DNA of 64,000 bases from Cognatilysobacter claricitrinus. GTDB taxonomy: Bacteria; Pseudomonadota; Gammaproteobacteria; Xanthomonadales; Xanthomonadaceae. A program made the translations under genes and the position numbers. Location of the stretch: contig NZ_BAAFZV010000001.1 of the NCBI RefSeq assembly GCF_045866565.1, forward strand, positions 434,001 to 498,000, written 5' to 3'. Positions 35,710-45,461 of this stretch are shown here, one piece after another (the stretch's first letter is position 1; each line of letters begins with the position of its first letter). The notes under the pieces were generated by a model that was not told the origin of the DNA, did not search any database, and saw nothing but the letters and a program-made list of their open reading frames with translations.

Positions 35710-37200
35710 ATGAGCAACTTCCAGCGCTATTTTCCGTTCGACCAGCTCCCAAAGGCTGGCCATTTCCCACTCCCCAAGCTCCAAGCTGCTGTGCAGGAGT
35801 GCATCAACGATCGCAAGGTGCCGGTCAAGATGCCGTATTACGCAGCTTCCGCGGCCTCCTGCGCCGCCGCCCAGCCGCTATTCGATGTACACAAACCCGC
35901 CGGTGGAAGGGTTGGAACGAATCTCTTCGCACTGGTGAACGCCGGGCCGGGCGAACGTAAGACTCACGTCCGATATGACTTCTTCCGCGCTTTTGATGAG
36001 GTCAACACCGAGCTCAAGCACCAGTTCAAGCAGGCCATGAGCCACTACCAGGAACAGGACCACCACTGGAAGCGCGAGGACAAGATCCTGGTGGCCGAAC
36101 TTGGTGCTACTGCCAAAAACGAGGAAAACCTAGAAGCTGTGCGAGCGCGCATTGCGCAGCACTATCAGCGCAAGCCCATGCTTCCTTGTCAAATGAGTGT
36201 GTCCATGAAGGAGCCGAAATACGCACCCCTCATGCGTGCACTTACCGACTTTCCATGCACTACGATCGTCTCAGGCGACTGCGCGAGTTATCTGCGGGAC
36301 ACCATCCTTCCCCTCGACACATTGTTTTGTGACACATGGAGCGCGGAATCGATCGATGATCCACGCGTCAGCGTGGCGAGCTATTGGTGCGAAAACCCCC
36401 GGCTGTCCATGTTCTTGATGCTCCAGCCTGAAAAACTGAAGTCCATTACAGAAAGCAAGAAGGGCCGAGGGGGCAGAGATTCCGGACTGTTCGGCCGCAC
36501 GGTCTACTGCGATGCAGGCAGCACCCAGGGGGGACGCTTCTTAGAGACCGACGTCGTCCATAGTCCGGCCGACACCCGCTACCGGGATGAGTTCAACCGC
36601 AACCTGAAGGAGCTGCTGCTGGAAGGAAGCAACGCCATGCGCTCGCCGGACTACCGCCGCAAGATCCTACGCTTCGGAAAGGAAGCAGCACGCATTTGGG
36701 TGCTCTATCACAACTACGTCGAGGAACAGAGCAGGCAGGGCGGGCGCTATGAGAAAGCACGCGATTGCGCATCCAAATTAGCGGACAACGTCGCGCGCAT
36801 GGCGGCCGGCTTCCACGTTGCCGAGCGATTCGAAGGTGTTGAAATCGGTATGGAATGCTTGATGAGCGCCATCGCACTGTGCGACGAATCCTCAGCGGAC
36901 TACGTAACTACCTTCGTGCAAGACCCGGACGAAGTGGACGCCATGGTCCTGTACGACTGGCTAGTCAAGAAGCTTCGGGACCAACCGCTTGGCGAGGGAC
37001 AACGGCTCCGGAGAGAGCACGATTTCCGCTATGTCAGCACTGTGTCCCAATACGCCCCAGGGAGGCGCATGCGCGGCGCGAGAATCCACGCATTGCTTGC
37101 CACCTTGGCGCGCAAAAATCTCATTGAGATCCGAGTTATCCAAGTAGGCCGGGGCCAGACTGTAGAAAGGATTCGACTCATCGATCCCACGCGCGACTAG
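35710..37200 (+). CDS. DUF3987 (YfjI-like) protein
   Basis: A 496-residue protein of the DUF3987/YfjI family, common in P4-like elements and cryptic prophages, with a helicase or primase-like P-loop region. The nucleotide-binding loop is visible as NAGPGERKTHV, a variant of the Walker A motif, at about residue 78. The FCDTWSAESI and GLFGRTVY regions fit the family. The ATG at 35710 is preferred to a GTG at 35644 because a terminator hairpin lies between them. It probably serves replication of the excised island together with the HUH protein. Confidence 0.72.
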   Translation: MSNFQRYFPFDQLPKAGHFPLPKLQAAVQECINDRKVPVKMPYYAASAASCAAAQPLFDVHKPAGGRVGTNLFALVNAGPGERKTHVRYDFFRAFDEVNTELKHQFKQAMSHYQEQDHHWKREDKILVAELGATAKNEENLEAVRARIAQHYQRKPMLPCQMSVSMKEPKYAPLMRALTDFPCTTIVSGDCASYLRDTILPLDTLFCDTWSAESIDDPRVSVASYWCENPRLSMFLMLQPEKLKSITESKKGRGGRDSGLFGRTVYCDAGSTQGGRFLETDVVHSPADTRYRDEFNRNLKELLLEGSNAMRSPDYRRKILRFGKEAARIWVLYHNYVEEQSRQGGRYEKARDCASKLADNVARMAAGFHVAERFEGVEIGMECLMSAIALCDESSADYVTTFVQDPDEVDAMVLYDWLVKKLRDQPLGEGQRLRREHDFRYVSTVSQYAPGRRMRGARIHALLATLARKNLIEIRVIQVGRGQTVERIRLIDPTRD

Positions 37201-37517
37201 CAAGACAGCATGGCTTTAAACCGTGCTAATCGTGCAAACCATTTGCACGATTAGCACGTCTGATGGGGAGGGTGGCGGATACCCTCAACCACTCGCCCCG
37301 ACTCCCCATCGCCTTCCCGTCTGAGCCAGGCCCAGGATGTAGCTCCCCTGCAGTTTTGGAATGGACGCGGGTCCACGGCTTCAGTCAAACCGGGCAAAAT
37401 CACCATCGAGCGGCCGTTCAACAAGACTCACACGCAGGCACTGCAGTCGTCTTCGTTGACTTTTTTACCCGCTTTTACGCGCCTTCCACGCGAGTCACTC
37501 CCGGATGCTCAGCCTGG
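37201..37517. other. Intergenic region between DUF3987 and rep, with a large palindrome
   Basis: This 317-bp stretch separates the ends of two convergent genes. Its main feature is the 17-bp perfect inverted repeat listed separately. The remainder is moderately AT-rich and shows no coding potential I can support. Confidence 0.6.
37222..37258. repeat. Perfect 17-bp inverted repeat with 3-base loop
   Basis: Arms at 37222-37238 and 37242-37258 (CGTGCTAATCGTGCAAA and its complement) flank a CCA loop. The stem has mixed base composition and no T-run follows. Its position beside an HUH replication gene makes a nicking or origin hairpin as likely as a terminator. Confidence 0.9.
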
Positions 37518-38846
37518 TCACACCTGACTCAGCACTAGGTCACCTGCACGGACGGAGGGGTGACATGATCGCGGCTGTGGCTTGAACTCCGCCGGATACT
37601 TGCTGCGCTTGCCGCCCAGCATGCGCCTAAGCAGCCGCAGGCTATCGTCCGCGTTGCGGCGTCTACCCCGATTGCCGCGATCTTTCGTAATCTCCGAGCG
37701 TCGGAAGTTCTGGCCTTTATCGCCAGACACCTTTAGAACGCAGTCCTGCTTGGCGAGGTAGTGCAGTGCCTTGCGCAGACCAACCATCTTTTCCCAATCG
37801 TCCAGCTCCACCACGCCCAGGCCGTCGTAGTCGTGCTTCGCGCGGTCGGCCCAGCAGTTGTAGTAGCTGCCGGGCCCCTGACACGTACGGCGGGCCCACA
37901 TCTCGCCCAGCTGATGGGTCAGGTAACCGCCATTGCGCTGGAGGTTGCCGTCGCAGATCACCATCAAGTGCCAGTGCATGCCCCGCACCATGCCGTTCTC
38001 GCACTTGATCACGTACCCCCGATATCCTGGCAGCAGGTTGCGCTTGCACGCCTTGCCTCGCAGCCAACGCAGGAAGCCGTTGATCTCTTTCTGCGCTTTC
38101 CCCGCCTCGCAGTGCGGCGGCCAGTAGAGATCAACGCGCAGAATCAGCAGGCGCGAGTGCCTGGCCGCCAGGTGGTAAATTAATTCACGAGCGCTGGCGA
38201 AGTTGTCCTGGGCCTTTCGCTCGTGCGCAGTCAATTCGTTGGTGAAACGACGAGACCCACAAGCCCTGCGAACGAAGCGCGTCAGTTGCTCCAGAAGCCG
38301 GACTAGCTCCGTTGCTTGGGTAGCGCCTTCACTCGCCGACTGATTGACGGAGAATGCGTAGCGCTTCATCGCTCGCAGCATCACGGTCGTCACTGGGTGG
38401 AAGGCGTGGTTGGCATACATCACGCTCCAATCCTGCCGGTACTGACTACAGCACTGGACTATTTTTCGGCCAAGAACAGTAAGCCTGTAAGCCATCGGTT
38501 GCACCCCACGCTGCATTCTCGGCGCAGGTGCGCACGGCCTACTGTCGTCCTGCAACAACGCCTTATGGAGCCGGAGCATCGCGCCTTCGGTGAAGTCCTT
38601 GAAGAGGCGGTCATCCGTACCGGTGAACCACACAAATTCCTGGTCGGTGGCGTAGTACTGGTTGGTGTGTGGCACGCGCACCAGGCCATTACGAGCCTCC
38701 ACCCGGATGCAGGTCTCGGCGATCATCTCCCGGGCCTGCTCCGCCAAGACGATGTGGCGGATTTTGGAAGTGCAGAGAGACTCGCTGTGCTTCGCGTTTC
38801 CGGAGGCTGGCAAGCTAACTTGCCGCTCCTGATATTTATTACCCAT
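37518..38846 (-). CDS. HUH-type replication protein (YagK/YfjJ, inovirus Gp2-like)
   Basis: A 442-residue protein resembling the YagK/YfjJ C-terminal family, also called inovirus Gp2-like replication proteins. The catalytic half has a HUH motif in MHWHLMVICDG (about residue 276) and a candidate nucleophile tyrosine in LRKALHYLAKQD. Upstream elements such as LILRVDLYWP are typical of rolling-circle Rep folds. It should nick one strand at an origin to start replication of the circular form of the island. The last 60 residues are basic. A perfect hairpin lies downstream and short direct repeats lie upstream. Confidence 0.75.
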   Translation of the reverse strand: MGNKYQERQVSLPASGNAKHSESLCTSKIRHIVLAEQAREMIAETCIRVEARNGLVRVPHTNQYYATDQEFVWFTGTDDRLFKDFTEGAMLRLHKALLQDDSRPCAPAPRMQRGVQPMAYRLTVLGRKIVQCCSQYRQDWSVMYANHAFHPVTTVMLRAMKRYAFSVNQSASEGATQATELVRLLEQLTRFVRRACGSRRFTNELTAHERKAQDNFASARELIYHLAARHSRLLILRVDLYWPPHCEAGKAQKEINGFLRWLRGKACKRNLLPGYRGYVIKCENGMVRGMHWHLMVICDGNLQRNGGYLTHQLGEMWARRTCQGPGSYYNCWADRAKHDYDGLGVVELDDWEKMVGLRKALHYLAKQDCVLKVSGDKGQNFRRSEITKDRGNRGRRRNADDSLRLLRRMLGGKRSKYPAEFKPQPRSCHPSVRAGDLVLSQV

Positions 38847-38942
38847 TACTAGTTGTCTCCGCTATTTCGCTCACATGCATCCTCGATGCAGTAGAGAAAT
38901 ACGGAATTCCAATCGGAGCTCTGCTAGAAACATTGACCAGCG

Positions 38943-38966
38943 AGCTTACGTAGAAAGCTTACGTAG
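38943..38966 (+). repeat. Two direct AGCTTACGTAG repeats upstream of rep
   Basis: Identical 11-base copies at 38943-38953 and 38956-38966 in an AT-rich 268-bp gap between the rep start and the mcrC end. They could be iteron-like or regulator sites for rep. The rest of the gap holds nothing I can identify. Confidence 0.55.
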
Positions 38967-39115
38967 TAGTAGAAAGCCTATAGATCCGTAATCCGAACGC
39001 GGCGGAACGCCGGGAAATGCGCCCATAAGCGGAGTCTGATACCCCGATTCCCCGAATGTGCCCCATTGCGCAGGAGTGTCGAGTTAGCGCTCGCTCAAGT
39101 CGACTTGCGTGGCTC

Positions 39116-40246
39116 TCAACTTGTGCTCTCGCCACACAAATTCAGCAACTGCGTGCGAATTCCCCCCGGTGTAGCGGTGAGGTCCACCGTGGCAAACCGA
39201 ATGGGGTGACCCTGAATTACTACGGTTTCGTCAACGGCTTGGCCAATTGACGGGTGCAGCAACAATCCACTCGCGCTGTCCGCAAGCGCATCGCCGCGTC
39301 CTACTTGCGAGCGTAGGTAGGCATAGATCTGATACAGATAGCTGCTGCGTAGCGTTTCCTCCCGATACCAGCCGCTAATCACGATGGATGTGAACTTGGT
39401 ATCGATCACGATTCGTCGCCTCGTAAGGGGATGATCGAGAACCACATCCGTCCGCATCGAAGGCAAGATATTGTCGATGCCGGCGGTCTTGTGCGAGATG
39501 TGCCAACCCAGCTTTCCGCCGCATTTCACATGCCACCCCTGCGGTCTCAACGCAACTTCGTAGAAGCCCCCTATCGCACGTTCGAACAGGCGGCGAACCC
39601 AGGTCTCCTCACGATCCGGCGCCGTAAGCAGATTGACGCCAGATGCCTCGGTCGGAAGCGTCAGTTCAAATGCGAGCTTTGCAGCGGCCACCATGAGGCG
39701 GTCGTCCGCATCGTGCCGCCCGAAGCGATCTGTACTCATTTGGGCGCGAGTCGGTGATTCGCCGGACACTCCCAGCGCTCTCATCCCGCCTGCCAATGAG
39801 CGGCAACGATGGGCAACACTCTGTCTTTGCACGATTCTGGAAATAGCTTCCAGTGCTGCCCGCACAAAACGGTTGCGTGGGGTGTCGATGGTGAATTCGT
39901 CGAAGCGACACGCCACCATGCCGCGAGCCAACAGTTGTTGGCGTTCAGTCGTCAGAACATCTATGCGACCGCGTACCCGGTTCAACGCAGCGTCGCGCGA
40001 GCGATAACCCAAACTCAGGCGACGGCGCTGCCGAATTTCCACCGCATGAGCCAGAATCTCGGCCACAAGATCCGGAAGATCATCCGGGCTATCTTCCAGA
40101 CCGACCGTGCCGATGCCGCGTGAGCGGAACAGATCCGAGGCATAAAGCATCAGGAGCCAAAGGTTGCGCACGGGGATACGTCCGACAAATCCGGGCGCAT
40201 CCGCCGGATTTGCCTCCGCTGACCGTGCGACAGCCTCCATTACCAT
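39116..40246 (-). CDS. mcrC: McrC-like modification-dependent restriction nuclease subunit
   Basis: A 376-residue McrC-family protein, the nuclease partner of McrB, which cuts DNA carrying modified cytosine. The C-terminal PD-(D/E)XK core is visible in RTDVVLD followed by RIVIDTKF (about residues 265-285). The N-terminal RIPVRNLWLLMLYASDLF opening is typical of McrC homologues. The start overlaps the mcrB stop (TAATG or a few bases upstream), showing translational coupling. It is the last gene of the long restriction operon. Confidence 0.88.
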   Translation of the reverse strand: MVMEAVARSAEANPADAPGFVGRIPVRNLWLLMLYASDLFRSRGIGTVGLEDSPDDLPDLVAEILAHAVEIRQRRRLSLGYRSRDAALNRVRGRIDVLTTERQQLLARGMVACRFDEFTIDTPRNRFVRAALEAISRIVQRQSVAHRCRSLAGGMRALGVSGESPTRAQMSTDRFGRHDADDRLMVAAAKLAFELTLPTEASGVNLLTAPDREETWVRRLFERAIGGFYEVALRPQGWHVKCGGKLGWHISHKTAGIDNILPSMRTDVVLDHPLTRRRIVIDTKFTSIVISGWYREETLRSSYLYQIYAYLRSQVGRGDALADSASGLLLHPSIGQAVDETVVIQGHPIRFATVDLTATPGGIRTQLLNLCGESTS

Positions 40247-42465
40247 CCCTGAATCAGCTGAGTCGTCGCCTTCTGTGCTTCGTCGGGCGCATCAAACCAA
40301 TATTCGTCCAGGAGAGGACCGATCTCCGTCTCCACCACCTGCTGGAACCATTTCTTGGTTTCCCCATCTCCTAGTCGATGGACCGGGGTCGCGTAACTAT
40401 GGCCAATTCGGAATTGCTTGCCAAGGCGAGCATCTGACGAAATGCGCTCATTTAGATCGGCAAGCCGCTGTTCGATATCAGCCGCCAGCACTTCGTCAAC
40501 TCCACACGACTTCACCACCCACTCTCGCCAAATCGAACCAAGTCTCGGCTCAAGGCCAACGAATGCAAAGCGACGGCGCAGCGCCAAATCGACTAGGGCG
40601 AGCGACCTATCGGCAATATTCATAGTGCCGATTACGTAAAGATTCTCCGGTATGTGCACCGGGCGTCGCGTGCCATCCGCATCCGGGTAACACAGCTCCA
40701 GCGCCTCATTGGGTGTGCGCTTTCCAGCCTCCAACAGCGTCAGGAGTTCGCCGAAGATTTGTGCCGGGTTGCCACGGTTGATCTCCTCAATCACCACAAC
40801 AAACTTCGACGAGGAGTCCTTCGACGCGGCTTTGATAGCTTCCATGAAGACACCGTCGGCCAGCGATAGCTTGCCTTCGCCGGTCGGCCGCCATCCCCTG
40901 ACGAAGTCCTCATATGAAAGGTTGGGGTGGAACTGCACCGCGCGGACCTTACTCTCGTCCTTTTGCCCCATCAGCGCAAAGGCTAGGCGCTTTGCAAGCC
41001 AGGTCTTGCCGGTGCCTGGTGGCCCCTGAAGGATCAGGTTCTTCTTGGTGCGAAGTCGATCGAGCAGTCGATCGATCTCGCTGCGCTCAAGGAAGCAGCC
41101 GTCCTCGAGAATGTGGTCGACCGAGTACGCCACGATCGGCGCGGCTACATGAACATCCTCCAGCGCCGCTGCATCGTCGCCATCGTCGTCCGCGTCGACA
41201 TCGTCTTCTCCACCCACCGGAGACTTCTCTTCCGTCGGAGCTTTGTACAGCCATGATTCCAGCGAAAGTTCGGGATATGAGTGGACTGGATAAGAGACTT
41301 CCTGGAAGCGCGGCTCGAGCACGTCCATCGCAACCAGGTAATCTGCGGAGTTGCAACGTCGTTTCGGACCATGAAGGCCAATCGGCACGCCGAGCTTCTT
41401 GCTCACGTATGTCCGAGAGCCTTGATCAAGGCTCAGGAACGCCCAAGGCCTGATCCAGTAGAGACCGAAGGTCAGATTCCAGGCAACGCCTCGGCGTCCG
41501 TTCGCGTTATCGAACGCCTTGGCGAACTCCTCGCGCGCAAGGTCGTCGTCCGTATCTGCGTAGGCGATACCCGCAGCAAAGACGTCCCAAAGCGAGTCGA
41601 TGTGGTCCGGGGAGCGATTGACCTCGAAAGGAAAGTACCAAGACTTCAAGTTGTTCAGCAGTGGGATGCCTTCGAACGTCTCGGGAACAGGTTCGTCGAC
41701 GCCAAGGAAATCGGCCAATTCGGTCGCGATGATCTTGCGGTTGGTGTCCTTAATGCCACGATTGAATAACCCCATCGTCGTGAAGGGGCAAATGTCCTTC
41801 ACGAAGCCCGTGGCGCCATCCGCATACTTGTCTTCCGCCAGGTGCCCCAGTCCCTCGACCCGTAAAGAGATCTTCCGGATACCGTCCACCAGGACGGCTC
41901 TGTTAGTGCGATAGGTGAGCAGCTTGTCGGCTATCGCTTCGTAGAACTTTGTCCAGCCAAAACGCTGCTTGTCGGTCGCCGCCGTCCCGAACCGTTCCCG
42001 CCAGTAAGGAGCGTTTCTAAAGCGCTCGACATCTTGCGGTTTGTTGTCGAAGGCAAAGGCGATCAAGCCGTCGGTCATCCACTCACCCGGCAGGACGCGC
42101 CAGACCGTCCCCCGATGCGTGTTGAAGTACCACTCCCGAACCGGTTCTACTTTTTCCCAGTCAACCTTGACTCGCTGTCCGTCATTCAGGTTTTCTGTGA
42201 TGGTGCCTATCGCCTTGATCGCCATTACCGAAACCGCCTGTCCGCGGGTTTCAAAGGGCAATCCGTGCTTGCGGGTGTACGACGACTTGATGGCAATTCG
42301 ATCCCCTGTGCGCATCGATCGAACCAAATCGAGATGCTTGTCCTCGTAACCGTTCTCCCAGATCCCTTCGGAAAGAAATCGCGGAGTCTGGTCATCCGTT
42401 CCGCCATACGAGGCGCCAACGAACCAGGTTGCACCTGATGCGCCTTCTCTGGTTTGTATATTCAT
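40240..42465 (-). CDS. mcrB: McrB-like AAA+ GTPase with EVE-like N-terminus
   Basis: A 741-residue McrB homologue. The C-terminal AAA+ motor has Walker A GPPGTGKT (about 478-486), the Walker B variant VVVIEEINRGNP (about 554) and the McrB signature MNIADRSLALVDLALRRRF (about 613-633). The N-terminus (ATWFVGASYGG ... GDRIAIKSSY) looks like an EVE/PUA-like modified-base reader. The middle contains a large helical domain and an acidic linker (GGEDDVDADDDGDD). McrBC-type systems translocate on DNA with bound modified bases and cut through McrC. The gene begins 11 bp after hsdR on the same strand. Confidence 0.88.
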   Translation of the reverse strand: MNIQTREGASGATWFVGASYGGTDDQTPRFLSEGIWENGYEDKHLDLVRSMRTGDRIAIKSSYTRKHGLPFETRGQAVSVMAIKAIGTITENLNDGQRVKVDWEKVEPVREWYFNTHRGTVWRVLPGEWMTDGLIAFAFDNKPQDVERFRNAPYWRERFGTAATDKQRFGWTKFYEAIADKLLTYRTNRAVLVDGIRKISLRVEGLGHLAEDKYADGATGFVKDICPFTTMGLFNRGIKDTNRKIIATELADFLGVDEPVPETFEGIPLLNNLKSWYFPFEVNRSPDHIDSLWDVFAAGIAYADTDDDLAREEFAKAFDNANGRRGVAWNLTFGLYWIRPWAFLSLDQGSRTYVSKKLGVPIGLHGPKRRCNSADYLVAMDVLEPRFQEVSYPVHSYPELSLESWLYKAPTEEKSPVGGEDDVDADDDGDDAAALEDVHVAAPIVAYSVDHILEDGCFLERSEIDRLLDRLRTKKNLILQGPPGTGKTWLAKRLAFALMGQKDESKVRAVQFHPNLSYEDFVRGWRPTGEGKLSLADGVFMEAIKAASKDSSSKFVVVIEEINRGNPAQIFGELLTLLEAGKRTPNEALELCYPDADGTRRPVHIPENLYVIGTMNIADRSLALVDLALRRRFAFVGLEPRLGSIWREWVVKSCGVDEVLAADIEQRLADLNERISSDARLGKQFRIGHSYATPVHRLGDGETKKWFQQVVETEIGPLLDEYWFDAPDEAQKATTQLIQGW

Positions 42466-42476
42466 TCCGCCCCCTT

Positions 42477-45461
42477 TTAGTAGTACTGCCGGATGTAGCT
42501 GTAGGCCTTCTCGAACAGCTCCTCATCCGCGTGTAGCTGGTACTTGAAGAGCGCCTTTCTTAGCGCCTTCTTGACCTCACGCTCGCCGGCCTGCGTGCCT
42601 TGCCAGCCGGGAAAGCGAACTAGGCGCACGATCTCGTCGATGTCCGTAACAACACGCTCGACGATGATGGGTGTCTCGTCGGTCCGAACTTCGTTGAACA
42701 GCTCGGTCAGCGCAGTCTTGCCACGATCCTCGTCCTCGTCTGGCGGTATTTCCTTCTCGGCCTGCAACGTCTCCTTAGCAATCTCCAGAAGCTGCTTCAG
42801 GAATTCAACGCTGTTGATCTGGCCTGTCTCGAAGCGATCCTTGAGCGCGTCCAGGCGTTCCGACAGCTGCTTGAACTTCGGATTGCCAGCGTGGCCGCGA
42901 AGCCGACGCTTAAGTTTGATCTCGATTTCTTTGGCCTTCTTCGGATCCGGGTTCGAGAGCACGGCCTCCAGCAAATCGGCGTCCAGCACCAGAGTGTCGA
43001 GGTCATCCCGCACGGCATCCACGTGCACGTTCTGATGGATCAGCTCAATGGTCTTGGCGCCCAACGAATGCCAGATCAACTTGCCGTGTCCACTGGATGG
43101 CTGGATCGACTGGTACACCTGCGACAGCCACTTGTAATCCTTCTCGAAGGGGCCGAGCACCGTGTCGGGAGACAGTGCTTCCCAGATTCTGCTGAGCACG
43201 CTGTACTCGGCGGCGAAGTTGTCGCGCACCTCGTTGTTGGGCAGGCACTGCTGGGCGGCAATCAGGCCCTCGTAGCCCTGCAGGCTACGGTCGCATCCCG
43301 CAAAGAACGCGAGGCACTTTTGCATGGCCTCCGGCAGTTTGTCCTTGAGCTCCTGGATGTTGCTGACCACCTGCCTGACGCTCTGGTCGTCGAACTCGAG
43401 CGCCGCGGCCACGTCATCGAAGATGCCGAGGTAGTCCACGATCAAGCCGTGTGTCTTCTGCTCGGAGTAGGTGCGGTTCACCCGGCAGATGGCTTGTAGC
43501 AGCGTGTGGTCCCGCAACGGCTTGTCCAGGTACATCGCCTGCAGGATGGGCGCGTCGAAGCCCGTCAGCAGCTTGGCCGTAACGATGATCAGCTTCAGCG
43601 GGTCGGCCGGGTCGCGGAAGCGATCCAGCAGCCGTTCTTCCTCATCACGTGTGCGGTCGTACTTCGCGTACTCAGGGTGATCCTTTTTGTCGGACGCCTG
43701 CACCGACATCACGATGTTCGTGGCCTCGGGCGGCAGCAGCTTGTCCAACTCGGCTTTGAACAGCAGGCAGGACTCCCGGTCGAAAGTGACGATCTGGCCC
43801 TTGAAGCCGTTGGGCTCCACCTTGGTCTGGAAGTGCTCGGCGATGTCCTCGCACACCTTGCGGACGCGCTCGGGCGTCTTGACCAGCACGGCCATCTTGG
43901 CGGCTGTCTTGGCGAGGTTGTCCTTGTCCAGATCGGACAGACCGCCAGTCAGGTCCTTGTACGCGGCGTCAAGTGCGGCTTTGTCGATGTGCAGGTCGAT
44001 CAGGCGCGGCTCGAAGTGCAGCTTCAGCGTGGCGCCGTCGCGGATCGATTCCTCGAAACCGTAGCGACTCATGTAGCCTTTCTCGTCTTCTTCGGCACCG
44101 AAAGCGTAGAAGGTGTTGCGGTCGGCGCGGTTGATGGGCGTTCCGGTCAGGCCGAACAAGAACGCATTCGGTAGGGCCTCGCGCATCTTGCGGCCCAGGT
44201 CGCCCTCTTGCGTGCGGTGCGCTTCGTCGACTAGAGCGATGATGTTGCCACGGTCGTTTAGGCTGCCGGTGGCCTCGCCGAATTTGAAGATCGTCGTGAT
44301 GATGATCTTTCGCACGTCCTGCGCCAGAAGTTGCTGCAGTTTTTCTCGGCTCTCGGCCTTCTCCAGGTTTGGAATGTCCGCCCCGGTAAAAGTGCCGGTG
44401 ATCTGGCTGTCGAGATCGATTCGGTCAACCACGATCAGGACCGTAGGATTCTTCAGGGCGGCATGCATGCGCAGCTTCTGCGCGGCGAACACCATCAAAA
44501 GCGACTTGCCAGAGCCCTGGAAATGCCAGATCAGGCCCTTCCTGGGGTAGCCCGCGAGCACACGCTCGACGATCTTGTTGGCCGCCTCGTACTGCTGGTA
44601 GCGGCAGATGATTTTAATGCGGCGCTTCTTCGTGTCGGTGGCGAAGAGGGTGAAGCTGCCGAGAATGTCCAGCACCACATGCGGGCGCAGCATGCTCTCG
44701 GCCGACAGCTTGAGAGACTTCAATGGATGGTGCTGCGCATCGCCACCATCCAGGTGCCATGGGCCCCAGTCTTTGACCGGCAGCCCGATCGACCCGTAGT
44801 GAAAGACTTTGCCTTCCGTGGCCACCGAAAACACGTTGCAAACGAAGAGCTCGGGCACGAACTTCTCATAGTCGTCGTGCACCTGCACCGCGCCATCGAC
44901 CCAACTGATGCACTTCTTTACTGGCGTCTTTGCCTCAATCAGCACCAACGGCAGTCCGTTGACCAGCAGCACTAGATCTGCACGGCGCTCGGTGGGCCCG
45001 GCGCGAAAAGTGTACTGCTGAGTGACGATGTACTGGTTCTGCGAAAGGTCATCCAGTTCGATCAACCTTACCGGCACATGCTGGTTGTTGTCGCCGAAGG
45101 GCATGGAGCGCTCGCCGCGCATCCATGCGGTCATTTCCTCGTTGGCGCGGATCAGGCCATCCGAACGCACCGACAACACAATGGCTCTCAGCTTGTAGAG
45201 CACCTCGTCGGCTCGATCCGGTTGGGCCGCGATCTCGGGGTTCAGGCGGATTAGGGCATCGCGCACCCAAGGCTCGACCAGCACCTCCTGAATCCGGCGA
45301 GGAACATCAGCCGGGGCCGCGTAGTGCCAGCCGATACCTTTGGGGCTCTGCTTGTAACTCGCTTGCGGTTCTTGAACGGTAGTGGGCAAAGCAGTCTTGA
45401 TCGTGCCTGCGAGCAGATCGCGGATGTAGGCCTCAACAGTGTTTGATTCGCTAAAGCTCAT
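42477..45461 (-). CDS. hsdR: Type I restriction enzyme subunit HsdR
   Basis: The motor and nuclease subunit of a type I restriction system, 994 residues from the ATG at 45461. The N-terminal nuclease core is visible in RADLVLL ... LVLIEAKTP. The helicase region has a Walker-like GSGKS in WHFQGSGKS and a DEAH box (VDEAHRTQEG), with later motifs such as TAKLLTGFDAP and QAICRVNRTY. The C-terminal helical domain contacts HsdM. Its start lies 11 bases inside the 3' end of hsdS. It should cleave DNA that HsdS-HsdM leaves unmodified. Confidence 0.95.
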   Translation of the reverse strand: MSFSESNTVEAYIRDLLAGTIKTALPTTVQEPQASYKQSPKGIGWHYAAPADVPRRIQEVLVEPWVRDALIRLNPEIAAQPDRADEVLYKLRAIVLSVRSDGLIRANEEMTAWMRGERSMPFGDNNQHVPVRLIELDDLSQNQYIVTQQYTFRAGPTERRADLVLLVNGLPLVLIEAKTPVKKCISWVDGAVQVHDDYEKFVPELFVCNVFSVATEGKVFHYGSIGLPVKDWGPWHLDGGDAQHHPLKSLKLSAESMLRPHVVLDILGSFTLFATDTKKRRIKIICRYQQYEAANKIVERVLAGYPRKGLIWHFQGSGKSLLMVFAAQKLRMHAALKNPTVLIVVDRIDLDSQITGTFTGADIPNLEKAESREKLQQLLAQDVRKIIITTIFKFGEATGSLNDRGNIIALVDEAHRTQEGDLGRKMREALPNAFLFGLTGTPINRADRNTFYAFGAEEDEKGYMSRYGFEESIRDGATLKLHFEPRLIDLHIDKAALDAAYKDLTGGLSDLDKDNLAKTAAKMAVLVKTPERVRKVCEDIAEHFQTKVEPNGFKGQIVTFDRESCLLFKAELDKLLPPEATNIVMSVQASDKKDHPEYAKYDRTRDEEERLLDRFRDPADPLKLIIVTAKLLTGFDAPILQAMYLDKPLRDHTLLQAICRVNRTYSEQKTHGLIVDYLGIFDDVAAALEFDDQSVRQVVSNIQELKDKLPEAMQKCLAFFAGCDRSLQGYEGLIAAQQCLPNNEVRDNFAAEYSVLSRIWEALSPDTVLGPFEKDYKWLSQVYQSIQPSSGHGKLIWHSLGAKTIELIHQNVHVDAVRDDLDTLVLDADLLEAVLSNPDPKKAKEIEIKLKRRLRGHAGNPKFKQLSERLDALKDRFETGQINSVEFLKQLLEIAKETLQAEKEIPPDEDEDRGKTALTELFNEVRTDETPIIVERVVTDIDEIVRLVRFPGWQGTQAGEREVKKALRKALFKYQLHADEELFEKAYSYIRQYY

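Noticed and set aside
37222..37258. The palindrome as an ordinary rho-independent terminator
   Set aside because: The stem is long and not GC-rich at its base and no T-run follows on either strand, so it is kept as a repeat of unknown role.
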